This document shows positions 1 to 11,216 of a stretch of 64,000 bases of DNA, in pieces. The translations under genes were made by a program, and so were the position numbers. A model generated the notes under the pieces. It saw nothing but the letters and a program-made list of their open reading frames with translations. It ran no database searches and was not told where the DNA came from. Source of the stretch: Volutella citrinella (lineage: Eukaryota; Ascomycota; Sordariomycetes; Hypocreales; Nectriaceae); contig JAWZSP010000008.1 in the NCBI GenBank assembly GCA_034401135.1, positions 3,224,001-3,288,000 of the forward strand, in the 5' to 3' direction. How positions within the stretch are numbered: the first letter of the stretch is position 1; each line of letters starts with the position of its first letter.

Positions 1-1414
1 GGCGAGGGCAAGTGTAGCAAAGTAGGCGCCGAAGTACGGGGCACCCATCGAGTACTTTCCCCACCAACAGTATTGGCCTGGAAGAAAAGAATATCAGTCT
101 GAAGCTAATTACAGGCCAGGGGCAAGGGACCTACAGTTACCAATCGTTCCTTGATGAAAGTAGAGCGCCTATGATACGCATTAGCAGTAAGCATGAATCT
201 GCTGGCAAGCAATACGCACCTCTGTGCCAAGAACCAGGTTCTGCAAAACATAATCAAGGAGCCAAAGTGCTGCGCCGTAAGTTGGGCTGATGCCACCTCC
301 TCCCTGGGTTGCTATAGCACAGTTAGGATTCAGATCCAGGAACATGACGTGTGACATCGTTTGACTGACCAGAATTCGTCTCCCCAAACACATGCCGTTT
401 GCCCTTGGCATTGGCCGCAGCAATCTCTGCTTTGAATGGCGCGATTTGAGAGGCAATCGAACTATGCTTCATCAAACTGGCAAGGTTCGCCGTGCTTTTA
501 GACTGGGGGTAGTTGTGGGAACAGTACTGCTTCACAAATTGGTTCGCATCACCCTCAACGGGGGTGAGACCGGCGATTTTCATGCGAGCTGTGCCCAGAT
601 AGACACCCGCAGAAATAAGATTGTCTGTGGAAAGGTTCCCGCAGACGTAATCTTGCCATGCTACCTGGGACTTGTAGTCCGCTGCAGCATTCCAAGCGGC
701 TCCTTGGGCGATGGGATCGCTAGCTGAGAAGACTGCTACCTCTTAGGCGATGAATGAGGAGACAGATCCAGTTGAACTCACGATCTGGTTCATTTCCAAG
801 CTCTATGGCATGCAGATTCGAGATGGAATCCTTGGCCAGCTTTGCGGCCGCGATGGTATTGGCAAGGTTGTTGAGGCGGCGGTTGAGGCCCAAGGTCACT
901 CTGCCCCCGTACTCGGAAGCCAAGGAGATGAGCTTTGGACCAAACGTGAGAGTCTGTGGAGCGTCTTTCGGGTCGGCAACCGTGTAGGTCACGGCCTGAG
1001 TGGAGGATGCATCGTATGTGGCCCGATCCCTGTTGCCACGATTGTCAATAGTCTTGCACAGTAGTTTATGTGGTAGTCAAGCAACTTACTGGGTTGTTCC
1101 TCCGATTCTCAGCGGCGGCCAAGTTCCCGTCAGATCCTTGAGGTTCTCGAGACATTTATCCGTTGCGGGTACATCAGTAACATAGCCGGGGAAGGCGAAG
1201 AACTCGAGCCTGAAGGGTACTGGTCAGCGCTTTGCTTCAATCTGCCGCAGGGAAACATCGGGAGGCTTTTAACTCACGATACTCCAACGGGCGCCGCCGA
1301 GAGCTGGACGCTGGCGTTGGTTGGTGGGCTTGGCGGGACACGAAAGTCGAGGCTGGATGCAAGACCGAGGCAGCTCACGAGCCAAGTGACAGCCGAAACT
1401 TGTTTCAGAGACAT
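1..1414 (-). CDS. GH79 secreted glycoside hydrolase (beta-glucuronidase-like), cut by window edge
   Basis: Probable extracellular retaining glycosidase of family GH79 (fungal beta-glucuronidase/heparanase type), acting on glucuronic-acid-containing polysaccharides or glycoproteins. Exons on the minus strand: 1414-1278, 1209-1090, 1029-782, 723-370, 311-220, 168-135 and 77 to beyond base 1; every junction keeps frame. The protein starts with a signal peptide (MSLKQVSAVTWLVSCLGLAS). It then shows IGGTTQDRATYD, typical of fungal GH79, the acid/base motif ELGNEPD near residue 165, and FGETNS with the likely nucleophile Glu. The TIM-barrel end (GGGGISPTYGAALWLLDYVL) is followed by YCWWGKYSMG. The C-terminal beta-sandwich lies outside the window. 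Start chosen at 1414 because an upstream in-frame ATG (1456) would bury the signal peptide. Substrate is inferred from family only. Confidence 0.9.
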
Positions 1415-2172
1415 GTCGGGGGTTGGAATCAATGGATGTGAATTGGTAGTACACAATATGGATCTTGAAGAGTTTGTGGCTCTGGATAGATGGCTGGAGC
1501 CTGTTCTAATTGGCAGCTTATATCCTTCTCCCTATGATACCATCATCTGGTTCATCTCTGTCCCCTTTCGGACTGCCGGAGTCAGTCAGGACTGTCCGGT
1601 TCTCGTATCGCTCCCCGCGAAAGTCCTCGGCTAAGAAAAAGGCGAGTTTCCTTGCAGATCATCTCGCCTATTTCTGCCTCTCGGTACAGAGACGGCCGGT
1701 GTTGTCAAGCCCATCTCGACGTTGACCCGAACTGCGGGTGTGTCTCTCTTGAACCCCTGCATCAGCTCGGTAAAAATTAACACGAATATCCTCGTCTAGG
1801 TGGCCAAATGACCGACGCCACCGCTTTAAGATTCAACCGACTGACCCAAATTGGCACATCAGTCGATAATTAGACCAAAAGAGTGCACCGGCGAGAAGGC
1901 CGGATGATCAGCCAAGTGGAGGTGTACACACCCGCGGCCCGGCCGGCCGGGGCAAACCCCACGTTTTCCCCATGGGTCCCCCGCCCCCCACTAGCTTCGG
2001 GAGAAAAGCTTGGTCGTGCGGGAAGCTGCTTGGCAATGCGGGAGAACGGATCGACGTTTTAAAGACACGAGTTTCCCCCTCCGCGATTATCAGCAGAGGA
2101 GATCATTCACTACCAAGGAACTGCCAGAACACTTCAATACTTTCCAAACTCGTACCATTGAATCTATTCACC
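1415..2172. other. Intergenic, divergent promoter region
   Basis: This stretch separates two divergently transcribed genes, a GH79 glycosidase and a sugar transporter, so it probably carries both promoters. Divergent pairing of a polysaccharide hydrolase with a sugar importer is suggestive of shared control by carbon source, but I see no recognisable operator. No open frame has coding character. Confidence 0.5.
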
Positions 2173-4406
2173 ATGGCTACGGCGAAATCCGAGGCCGAGG
2201 CCGTGGAGCATGCTGGCCGCGTTGGCCCACGGCCAGTTGCTCCTGAAGGGGAGGGGCCTGTAATGCGGTCTGCTCTGGATGACTTGACTGTGTGGCAAAG
2301 TGTCCGTCGCTTCAAGTGGGTGGGTTGCATTGCCATGCTAGCGGCATTCTCAGCCTCCCTGGACGGCTATCGTGAGTACTCCTTCGATAGTCAGTCACTA
2401 GTCCACTTACTCTATGTGCACTACAGAGATCACTTTGAACGGCGGAATTGTCTCCAACAAGGGGTTTATCCGCCAATTTTCTCAACCTGGCACCAAGATC
2501 ATCGACGGCAAGTTTATCTCTGCTTGGGGCGGCATTCAGTCGGCCGGTCAATTTGTTGGCCAAGTGGTACGCAACACTTCACCTGAAGTCACAAACTTCT
2601 TCTGACTTTCACACTTTAAGTTTCTTCAATATGCCACCGAAGGGCTGGGCAGAAAGCCTGCCATGATGATCATTTGGCTTACTCTAGCGGCGGTTCGTTC
2701 ATCTGCCCCTTCTCTTCACGTCACTCACTGACACTCTGACGCCTGAAAAGAGCATTCTTTTGGAGACTTTCGCGGCTGACTGGCAGCACTGGCTGGGTGC
2801 GAAGCTCTTATCCGGAATGGGCGTTGGCATGCTGCAGTCGACTCTGCCCCTGTACCTATCCGAAATCTCGCCCACTCAGCTCAGGGGATTCTTCATCAAC
2901 GCATACACCTTGTAAGTCTAACTGATCCCATCGCTCCTCGAGAAATTACCCCGGTGATTTCAGGCAATATTATGAGCCAATCATGGGACTAACTATGCAT
3001 AGCTGGTTTGTCTTGGGTCAGCTCTTTGCTTCCGTTGCCCTCAACAGACTCAACGCAACCAGGCCGCTTGATTACAAAACTCCAATTTACACACAGGTAT
3101 GACTGCACTTCCCCATCCTTCTTCCACTCTTCGCCCAGGGTATTATACTAACCCACACATGCATAGTGGGGGATGATTGGTCTCATCCTGGTCATATTTC
3201 TAGTAATCCCCGAGTCACCATGGTGGCTTGCCAGCAAAGGCAAGGTTGAGAAGGCGTCCAAGGTGTTGAATAGATTCTATGGCAAGGTCGAGGGCTACAA
3301 CGTTGAGCAACAAATTGTCAGTAGCCCTTTTCTGCAACTCCCGCACTCCCCTTGTATATCCGTTATACTGACGCAGATATGCTACAGGAAATCATGACGT
3401 CGACTGTTGCTATGGAGCGCCAACAAGCCGAGATGAACAATGAACTGGGCCATTTCACTGTTTTTCAGGGCAGGAACCTCCTCCGCTTTGTCATATCCGG
3501 CTGGCCAAAGTTGACCCAGCAGTTCGTTGGCCTAGCAGTTTTCAACACTTATGCTACCTATTTTTGTCAGTTCGGTCTCTTAAATTATCAGAATTTCCTC
3601 ACTAACTTATCCCGCTTTAGTCCAATATGCCGGGAACAAGGATCCTTTTCTTGTTACCCTCATCCTTTCATCGGTCCAGTTGGTATCGATGCTTGTCACC
3701 GCAACGCTCACAGACCAGCTTGGTCGGCGGCCCCTAACCGTATACCCATACTCGGTAACAGTCGTTTCTGTCCTGTGTCTAGGCATCATCGGCTGCTTCG
3801 ATTATACTGAGAAGACAACAAGCTCCCTACTCGTAAGTCTTCGGAGACTGGTCATAGACCGTGCTAATACGGCAACTCAAGATCTTCTTTGCCTGTTTAG
3901 CTACCTTTTCCACCACCGGCGCGTCAGCGATAGGCTACGCTTATGCCACGGAGATCCCCCAGCAGCGCTTGCGAGCCAAGACGGCTGGATGGTCCTTGGC
4001 CACAACCAATCTGTTCGCCATCATGTTCAGCTTCGTTACCCCAATCATGATTAACGGTGGCACTACAAAATGGGGCGTCAAAACCGGTTTCTTGTACGTC
4101 CAACACCCAGACTTCCCCATGCCATGAGACTCTTCTGATAGCCACTAGTTTCGCTGGGACTGGTACACTAGCTGTTGTTATCGCGTGGTTCATCCTGCCC
4201 GAGGTAGCACGGAGGACTCCGGCTGAAATCGACGAACTGTATGGAAACTCGCCGCGGCTCCTTAAATTAATGTGCTATCTTGCTGAAATACTATCTACAG
4301 GTTTGACAAGAGAGTTCCTCTCCGGCATTTTGACAGTTTTGTTACGGAAGTACAGCTGCATGCGGCTGCTTATCAGCTAGAGAAGCACAACCCAAGCGAA
4401 TGTTAG
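2173..4406 (+). CDS. MFS sugar transporter
   Basis: Plasma-membrane sugar:proton symporter of the fungal hexose/disaccharide family. Exons: 2173-2371, 2427-2566, 2621-2692, 2751-2911, 3003-3096, 3167-3316, 3388-3565, 3621-3832, 3882-4093, 4149-4238, 4301-4406, giving 537 residues, a usual length. Visible motifs are LDGYQITLNGG in TM1-2, the loop motif GLGRKPAM after TM2, PLYLSEISPTQLRG after TM4, PESPWWLASKG ending TM6, DQLGRRPL in the second half, and EVARRTPAEIDELF with RVP at the cytosolic C-terminus. The last exon was found by splicing at 4239/4300, which restores the family C-terminus; reading on without it would give an atypical tail. Closest general type is the maltose/lactose permease branch. 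The specific sugar cannot be read from sequence. Neighbour GH79 may supply substrate. Confidence 0.93.
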
Positions 4407-5232
4407 ATCGGAGGCTCAGATGTGCAAATTGTTTGAGAATATCAATCGGGTAGGTCTAATTGAACCGGTACTTGGTTTAGCTTTTAACGTATTGAACTGC
4501 TCTATATGCACCCTTTTCTGTGCGCGCCGACTTGTTCGCTTTGGAATAGCAAATTGATGTTGGAAAAGCAAAGGGCGAATGTTGAAAGGTGCCAGATGGC
4601 ATCGCCACTATGCTGTATTTGTCCCACTTCGTCATGGCTTTCTTCCCAGATGAATTGTAAAACGGTCAACGTTGCATTTTCCATTTTCTTACGTCATGTT
4701 TAGTCCACCTACACAATTCTGGTACCCTGGAAGACGAGATTCCGAGGGCAGTGGCGGAAGAGGCCGCCAAGCGAAAGTAAACGTGGGTAGGCATATATCA
4801 ATCAGTCTTGTAATTAGTTCTGCCACTTGATGTGCGTTAAAATGGACACTATTATCATACAATTGCATGTACAAGGCAGTGTAAGCATGGAATTAATTGC
4901 CTTTGTCAGGTGAACAAGAAGGCTTCTTTTTAGGAACCGAATATCACCAACCCTCTCTCACAACCCTTCTTGTTCATAGCTTCGAAAGAATACCATCAGG
5001 AGTGAGAACAGACAGGTGGTGCTTTTTGATGTCTGCGATCCTCGGGCAACTAATATAGAATTGAGCAGTGGTTAGTGACGAACGGGGAACACTGTAATTA
5101 GGAAGATCGTCTGGTCAAGATATTAAAGGCCACCGCATCTTGAACTTGAAATATTAATTTCATCAGATCAACTCGTCTTTACGTCACACATTATACAATC
5201 CACACCAACCATCTACAAAACCCAATACCAAA
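4407..5232. other. Intergenic, nothing recognised
   Basis: No frame with coding character, RNA gene or repeat is recognised here. The last 120 bases are the promoter and 5' leader of the RidA-family gene (CA-rich leader before ATG at 5233). Confidence 0.4.
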
Positions 5233-5319
5233 ATGTCTCCCCCCGTCTAGCAGCCCAAGTACACCACCCCCGACGGCTCCCTTGAGGTCCGCGAGTCCGT
5301 CGCCAAGAGCCGACAGTAC

Positions 5320-5854
5320 ATGAAGAACATCATCTCGGACAAGGTCGACCGACGTGAGTAGCTCAATACATACTACGTTGAAGCCGCTAACAATTACCCA
5401 CAGCCATTGGCCCTTATGTTGGTGTTCCTATCCTTGGGCCTCTGCATAAACTAACCCGCACAGTCTCATGGCATGATCACCACCGTCCAGCCCCTTAGTG
5501 GCCTCGTATTCCTCTGTGGCCAGTGCCCAGTCCTACCCGACGGCACCGTCATCGAGGGCAGCGTCGCCGACAAGACCAGGCTCGTGTGCGAGAATGCCAA
5601 GAATGCGCTCGAGGCCGCCGGGACGTCTCTGGACAAGGTCGTCAAGGTTACTGTAAGTGCACCCTTGAAGCAGCTTGCAAGTCCGTCTAATACCAGTGCT
5701 TCAGATGTTCTTCACCGATATTGCCGACTACGAGGAGTCCAACTCGGTCTACATCAAGTACTTCCCTCACATTCCTGCTCGAAGTGCCATGGAGGTATCC
5801 AAGATTCCGCCGCGGGGCACTACCCTCCAGATAGATGTCATTGCTCTACGGTGA
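5320..5854 (+). CDS. RidA/YjgF/YER057c/UK114 family protein, with stop codon in 5' extension
   Basis: RidA-family proteins hydrolyse reactive enamine/imine intermediates of amino-acid metabolism. Exons 5320-5353, 5404-5417 (a 14-bp micro-exon), 5464-5652 and 5705-5854 encode 128 residues, the usual size. Family signatures are IGPYSHG at the N-terminus, GLVFLCGQCPVLPDG, and HIPARSAMEV with the conserved Arg that binds the carboxylate. Coding-like sequence extends in frame upstream to an ATG with a good context at 5233, but its sixth codon (5248-5250) is TAG. Translation therefore most likely begins at ATG 5320, which still yields a complete RidA domain. Alternatively the gene is a recent pseudogene of a longer form. 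The CAG-to-TAG change is at a CpA site, the type made by RIP. Confidence 0.75.
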
Positions 5855-6239
5855 GCGGCTTGAGATAGGACATCAATAGACATGGTTTTTCCACACGATG
5901 GAATGCATCGTCTTTCTTCACCTGGCTGCTCGTGACTGGTGATGCAATCTGTGTCTCGAAGTCGATAGATGACATGTGCAAGTTTCAAGGACGAGGCGTA
6001 GCAAGGACAGAGACAAAATGCCCAACGTTGAAAAATGTTACTTTTACATATTTTGATGCTACCGACACAACTCCCCGAATTCCTGTACACGGCAGCAGAG
6101 GCATCGATGAGCAAGCCACCTCCAGCTGCAAAAGAACCAAACTCCGGAACCCTTTTGAGACTCATGTTCTCGTTGAAACCCCCAATGACGCTTGGAACGT
6201 AACATATACAAATGAAGAAACAGATTGCTGACGATGGCT
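5855..6239. other. Convergent intergenic region
   Basis: Shared 3' region of two convergent genes (RidA-type and GT25). No coding signal beyond antisense shadows. Confidence 0.4.
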
Positions 6240-7613
6240 TTAGCGCCTCTTGTGGTCCTTGGGCTTGGGCTGGGCCACGCCGTCCTTCTCATACTGATCA
6301 ATGGGCTCGAGGCCTGCGATGAGACGCTCGGCGTTGAGCTGCACACTGATGCGGTTCTGGCTCGACTCGTCCTTCTCGAACCAGCCGCGGTCGGCCCACG
6401 AGCCGTCAATGTTGCTGACGTCGCCCTTGGGCCCCATGGGCCGGTACTGGTTGAAGACGGGCGGCTGAGTAGCCAGACACGTATGCCAGCCGCGGCCGTC
6501 CTTGCCGCCATCGCAAAAGTTGCCAAGGTCGACGTCAACGGGGCTCTTCATATCCTTAAGGCCAATCTGGCGGAGGATTTCGCGCGCGCCCATCTGCGTG
6601 ACGGCGTAGCCGGCGGTGCCGCGCGCCCAAAGCGGGTGGTGGATGACGCGCGTGAACTCGGGGTAGGCGTCCTTGAAGTAGAAGGGCTTGACGTTCGTCC
6701 AGAGGTGCTTCTTGGGCGCAACGGTGACCTCATCCTTGATGATGACGCGGCCGCGGGGGACGTCGCCGTCGCCAAAAGGTAGCTGGATCTTGACGTGGCC
6801 GAGCCAGAGGAGGCTCCAGCGGTCGCCGTATGGGGACATCTTGACGGGCACCGTCTCGGGCAAGTTGTCAAAGTCGAGCTCAGTGATGCCGTTGGCGACG
6901 GCCTTTTTGTCGATGGCCTGGCGGGGGTACGTGTACGAGGGGTCGGCGTAAGAGTCGTTGGTGCCGGCGAGGGGTTGGATGAGGGCCTGGCTGGAGAGGG
7001 CGATGAGGCGGAGCTGGTCGCGGATTCGGATGTCCCAGTCGGCGTCGTCTTCAAGGATGAGGGCCGTGGTGATGTTGTCGGCGATGATCCTGGGTGTGTT
7101 AGTCAATCGCGCGGATGGGCAGATGACTAGAGGGGTCAGACATACATGTCCATGATGTTCATGTGGGCTCGCCAACATCCCAGGACACCCGGGCTGGGCA
7201 TTTTGTGTTGTGACTGCTTGGGGATGGCCTTGGCGGAGATGTTTTCGCCGGGGACGCCATCGACGAACTCGATGTCGATGCCGCTCAGGGCCGCCTGGAG
7301 GATGATGCGGTCCCGACGATCAGTGCGCTCCTTGAGGCCGATGACGTAGATTTTTTGAAACTGGTCATGTCCGTTAGTTTGATGAGGCCAGTGATGGGAT
7401 GACAGATGACGAGGTTGGGGGACTCACTCCGAGGGTCCGGTTGGCAATGTCGCCGAGCAGGTCAGTGTTGGACCAGTAGGGGATGCTGGACGCGACGCCG
7501 CTTCCAAACGAGTGACCGGTGGTGCTGAAAGTGACGACGAGGAACCAGAAGACGAAGAGGGCCAGGGCACCACCCGCGAGGACGCGGAAGGCCGGCCGCT
7601 GGGGAAGCATCAT
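6240..7613 (-). CDS. GT25-family glycosyltransferase, type II membrane protein
   Basis: Likely Golgi glycosyltransferase of the LPS/LOS biosynthesis (GT25) family, which in fungi has unknown acceptors. Exons 7613-7428, 7360-7146 and 7089-6240 encode 416 residues. A short cytosolic N-terminus (MMLPQRPAFR) is followed by one transmembrane anchor at about residues 11-30, a luminal stem, then the GT25 core: KIYVIGLKERTDRRD, VLGCWRAHMNIMD, and ALILEDDADWD with the DxD-like acidic cluster. Later motifs are SLLWLGH and ARGTAGYAVTQMGAREIL. The usual GT25 order (LxxRxDRR, GCxxSH-like, EDD, YxxT) is kept. The third exon is in frame only if the intron at 7145-7090 is removed. No neighbours suggest a pathway. 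Donor sugar not predictable. Confidence 0.88.
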
Positions 7614-9589
7614 GATGGGCAGGTCGTAATAGGGAGTGGATTACGGGAGCTGCAGTGTAGAAAAGAAATAATTAGTTGGGCAGAGTGGCGGAGGAAGGGA
7701 AACAGAGCCTTCGAAAAGAGGAAAGCCGAGGGGGGGCTGCGAGGGAAGGCGCTATGGGAGACTTCTTATATTAGGGCGGCGTAGCCTCCGTCTATTCAAC
7801 ATGGGGTAATTACTCCCGCCATCCTCCCGTTCGGCTGCGGGACCGGGCTTGCTGGAAGGGAGGGGGGGAGAGTGCTGGCACGCATCAATTGCGCTGCGCT
7901 GTGCTCCTCTGACTTAGTATGTTGGTGATTGGGCGTGGGGGAAGGGGGTGTGGATGAGGCGGGCTGGAGACGATCCTTTTTGGCGTGGTGTCGTCCCAGG
8001 CACCCAGGCAGGGGAGGGAATGGGAAACAGATGCTCCCGCAATCTTTCAATCCTGCCGGGTGGACTCTGCAATGAGTTTGTTTCAGCAACACGTGGGCGC
8101 TGACATGTTGGGGCGAAGCAGCGTGGCGGAGGCTCGAAGTTTGAAGGATCACTGCAGGATCACAGACAGACAGACAGACAAACAGACACACATCCCTCTG
8201 CTGATGGGTGAATTGCCGTGAACTTTGCCACGCTTCAGGAACTCGCCCCTGACTGCTGCAGCGTGCCTGACATCCGCCATGAATCGACGGAATCGTCTCC
8301 CATTCCAAGCCCGAGCTAGCGAACGACCCAGCAGACGGGCATCCAATATTTGCGGAGCTGTGAGTCTGCGACGGCAAAAGAGACGCACAGCTTGCGGCTC
8401 TAGCGTAGCCTTGGCAGCCAAGAAAAGGCCTTCAGTGCCACAGGGGAGGGGCACAGCTAGGCGCTAGCAGAGGCTTGTGTTGGCCAGGGGGGCACTAAAA
8501 CGGCGCGGAGCGTCATTTCCAGCGCCGCGCCCGCTGCTGGACGGGGGGGCTGCTGTCCGTCGCATCAAGGCATCCTCTGAATTGCGATGGGCGAACTGTG
8601 ACGATCAAACAGGAGCTGGCTGCCGACCTGTGGGCTCCATCCTCTCAGTCGCAAATCGCATCCCTCCTGACGATAGCGATCGCCGTCGAGACAGGGGGGG
8701 GTCGCACAGAGCGGCCGAAAGAACCGGCGCGATCCACTCGCCTTGTCGCCGGCTAGCGAAGACTTGGCAGCAGAGATATCCACGGATCGAGCACTAGCGC
8801 CAACGGGCCTTGGCTGCTGACGAATGTTGCCCTGGTCCAGGGCCCTGGAACCTGCAGACTGAAGTCCCGTCCTGATTCTCACAGACACCTGAGCCTATGG
8901 TGCTACGTGCCGCTGTCGAAAATGCTGTGCAAAAGGAACATGGAACCCTGCCGACTCTGCAGCCACACGAGAGGGGCACAGTCACAGACAGGACAGCTGG
9001 CCGGCAGCAGCGCAGTGCACTAATTAGCGCCCACACGTCCCGAATCCAGGGCCACCAAGATAAGAGAGGCATCAAATGAAATGCTGGCGGCTGCTAAAAT
9101 TCGATAGTTGCTTCTCTCCTCGCGCTAGCTGTTCAGCCCATCCCATTCCAGACACCATCCATCCCTTGACTCTTCCCCTGGACTATTTGCAACACGTTTG
9201 CAGGACGTAATGCTGCAGCTCAAGCTCCAAGGCGACTCTGAAGGACTGCGCCTCGACAATCATCCAGCAGCAGAGCGGGTTGGCCCTGCCAGGTGTGGCT
9301 GGTGGGCCGAGAGGCACTGCTATAATTATCTCTGTCGCCCACTGCAATGACCCAGTCCGTAGGCCACCCTCGCTGCGACAAGATGTGACACAGGCTTGAC
9401 TAAGCCCTCTGAGGGGGAGACAAGATCCAATTCATACCCTGCTTCTGAATCCTACCACGCACCACTTAGCTATCCCTGCAATCCAGTCGCAGGTGCCCTA
9501 TTTCAAGGCTTGCTATGAGCAGCTCCCAATTGTCATTAATCGACTGTTTCCCATTACTGCATTGTCTACTTGTGCCGAGCAACCATTCA
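7614..9589. other. Long intergenic region
   Basis: About 2 kb without a convincing gene, upstream of the GT25 gene and downstream of the Rab-like gene. Antisense and sense open frames here are short, Arg/Ser/Pro-rich and lack family motifs. It contains a CAGA microsatellite (listed separately). A long 5' untranslated leader or non-coding RNA is possible but not visible. Confidence 0.4.
8161..8188. repeat. (CAGA)n microsatellite
   Basis: Imperfect tetranucleotide run of CAGA/CAAA units in the intergenic region upstream of the GT25 gene. Confidence 0.85.
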
Positions 9590-10477
9590 TCAAAAACATG
9601 CCCGGCGAGTCTGGTCCCCTTCGACAGTGATGGCCTTTTCATTCACATCCAACATCCTCTCCGAGTTCTTCTGCTCCAAGGCCAGCCGTGCCACCATCTC
9701 GAGCGCCTCGTGTACATTGGTGCCGTCCAATGCGCTCACTTGACAGAACCTCATGCCTTGCTCCTTGCAGTACTCGTAAGCTTGCTCCATGGATACAGCG
9801 GCCTGTATTTTTTGTCAGCATCGTTCTCCGTCGTGATTCCGCATTCGTGATGCTTCCTACCTCCTTTCCCTCCTTGACATCGATTTTATTTGCCATCACA
9901 ATCTGATGATACTGATTAGCGTTGAGGAAGCGACGAATATGGGGACACTGACGAATGGAAACTCGGCCGGATTCACGGACTTGGATCTGTTGATCACCTC
10001 GTCCTTCCAGCTCCGTAAATTCTCAAAGCTTTTGCGATTATTCACGTCGTACACAAGAATACAACAATGTACATTGCGATACCAAATTGGAGGCAAAGGC
10101 CGAAATCGCTCCTGGCCGTGCGTCTTCCAAAACTGATTTCGATATAGTCAGCGTGGCTAAATGCAAATGGTCGACCCCACCTGTTCTTACCTGGAGAGTG
10201 ACTGGCTGCCCGTTTATCTCGGTCCGCTTTGTGAGGAAGTCGGCCTCAATAGCGGCTAGATAGTTAGGGGGCGGCTTGTCATAGACCTGCTCAGTGGTCA
10301 GTCAAGATCCCAGTACAACCTAAAGTCACTACCAGCTGGTACTTACGAAGCGATGAACCAGCGCTGCCTTTCCGACGTCAACATCTCCGATGACAATCAC
10401 CTACAAATATCAGCAATCGCAACCGGTGAGAGAGGAGTGCACTGAGTTACCTTGGCCGTGTTCTTCGCCCGGGACAT
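9590..10477 (-). CDS. Divergent Rab7/Ypt7-like small GTPase, probable pseudo-GTPase
   Basis: Rab-family fold most like Rab7/Ypt7, which controls late endosome and vacuole fusion. Six exons (10477-10451, 10400-10347, 10286-10191, 10132-9953, 9902-9861, 9802-9590) join cleanly to 203 residues, the normal Rab7 length. Recognisable parts: P-loop GDVDVGKAAL (14-23), switch I YLAAIEADFLTKR, switch II WKTHGQERF (61-69), ILVYDV, SFENLRSWKDE, G4 NKID, G5 SAL. Key residues are missing: the P-loop Ser/Thr after GK is Ala21, the switch I Thr is Ala, and the Mg-binding Asp of DTAG is Lys62 (KTHG). The C-terminus is RRACF, a single Cys rather than the CxC/CC used for Rab geranylgeranylation. Intact frame and splice sites argue it is expressed, not dead. 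Nucleotide cycling is doubtful. Confidence 0.85.
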
Positions 10478-10765
10478 CTTGCCTCAGCAACTGTATTTCA
10501 CGGATGAACGTCGCGGGGATGTTTGGGTCAAATGTGTCCAACAAAGGATGTGGGGTTCAAATAAAACCTGTCACGCATGAAGGGGATGAGACTAGAATTA
10601 GGCAGACATCTCACGAGACTGGAACCAGGCAGCAACCGATGGCAGATTCTATCACGATTGCCATCTACTAAATAAATGGCCTTGAATCGTTTGAATGCGG
10701 CAATCGAGGATTATTGCTGGATCATTTGGGATTGAATGCGCCCGGGCTTGTTGTCAGGGCCAGGA

Positions 10766-10808
10766 TTAGGGTTATAGGGTAACTGGCACTCCACTAACCC
10801 TAACCCTA
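10766..10808. repeat. Inverted telomere-type motifs (TTAGGG / CCCTAA)
   Basis: Two degenerate TTAGGG units at 10766-10780 face two and a half CCCTAA units at 10794-10808 across a short loop, so the arms can pair as a hairpin. TTAGGG is the telomere repeat of filamentous ascomycetes. The site lies between divergent promoters of the Rab-like gene and the acyl-CoA synthetase gene, so it could also act as a telobox-type promoter element. Confidence 0.7.
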
Positions 10809-11216
10809 GCGAGTTGACGTCACTGCAGGCGGTCGTGGTTACAGTCCGCCAAAGCGCCCCAGCTTTGCCTGAAGCCGCCGATGCCCTGAGAGCACAGCAC
10901 CAGAGACTGGACCTCGGACCATGCATTTCAAGCCGAAAATGTGACATCACTTTCCAGATCGAGGCTAGATCGCGGCGGACCTATCGCATCGTGCGGGGAG
11001 GTTGCGGAGGAGGCCAGCAACGAGACGATCTAGGAGCGGGGCTCGGCTATATCGTACTTGACGATGTATCTATACCCCGTCTCTGATGGCGGAATCTTTC
11101 GTACTTGTTTTCAACACTCGTATCCATCTATCACCAGACCTGTGGTAGCCGTAAGTGCATTAAGCTGGTGGACACGATACAATCTCTCCGAAGACGGCAG
11201 ATCTCTGGACGACAAG

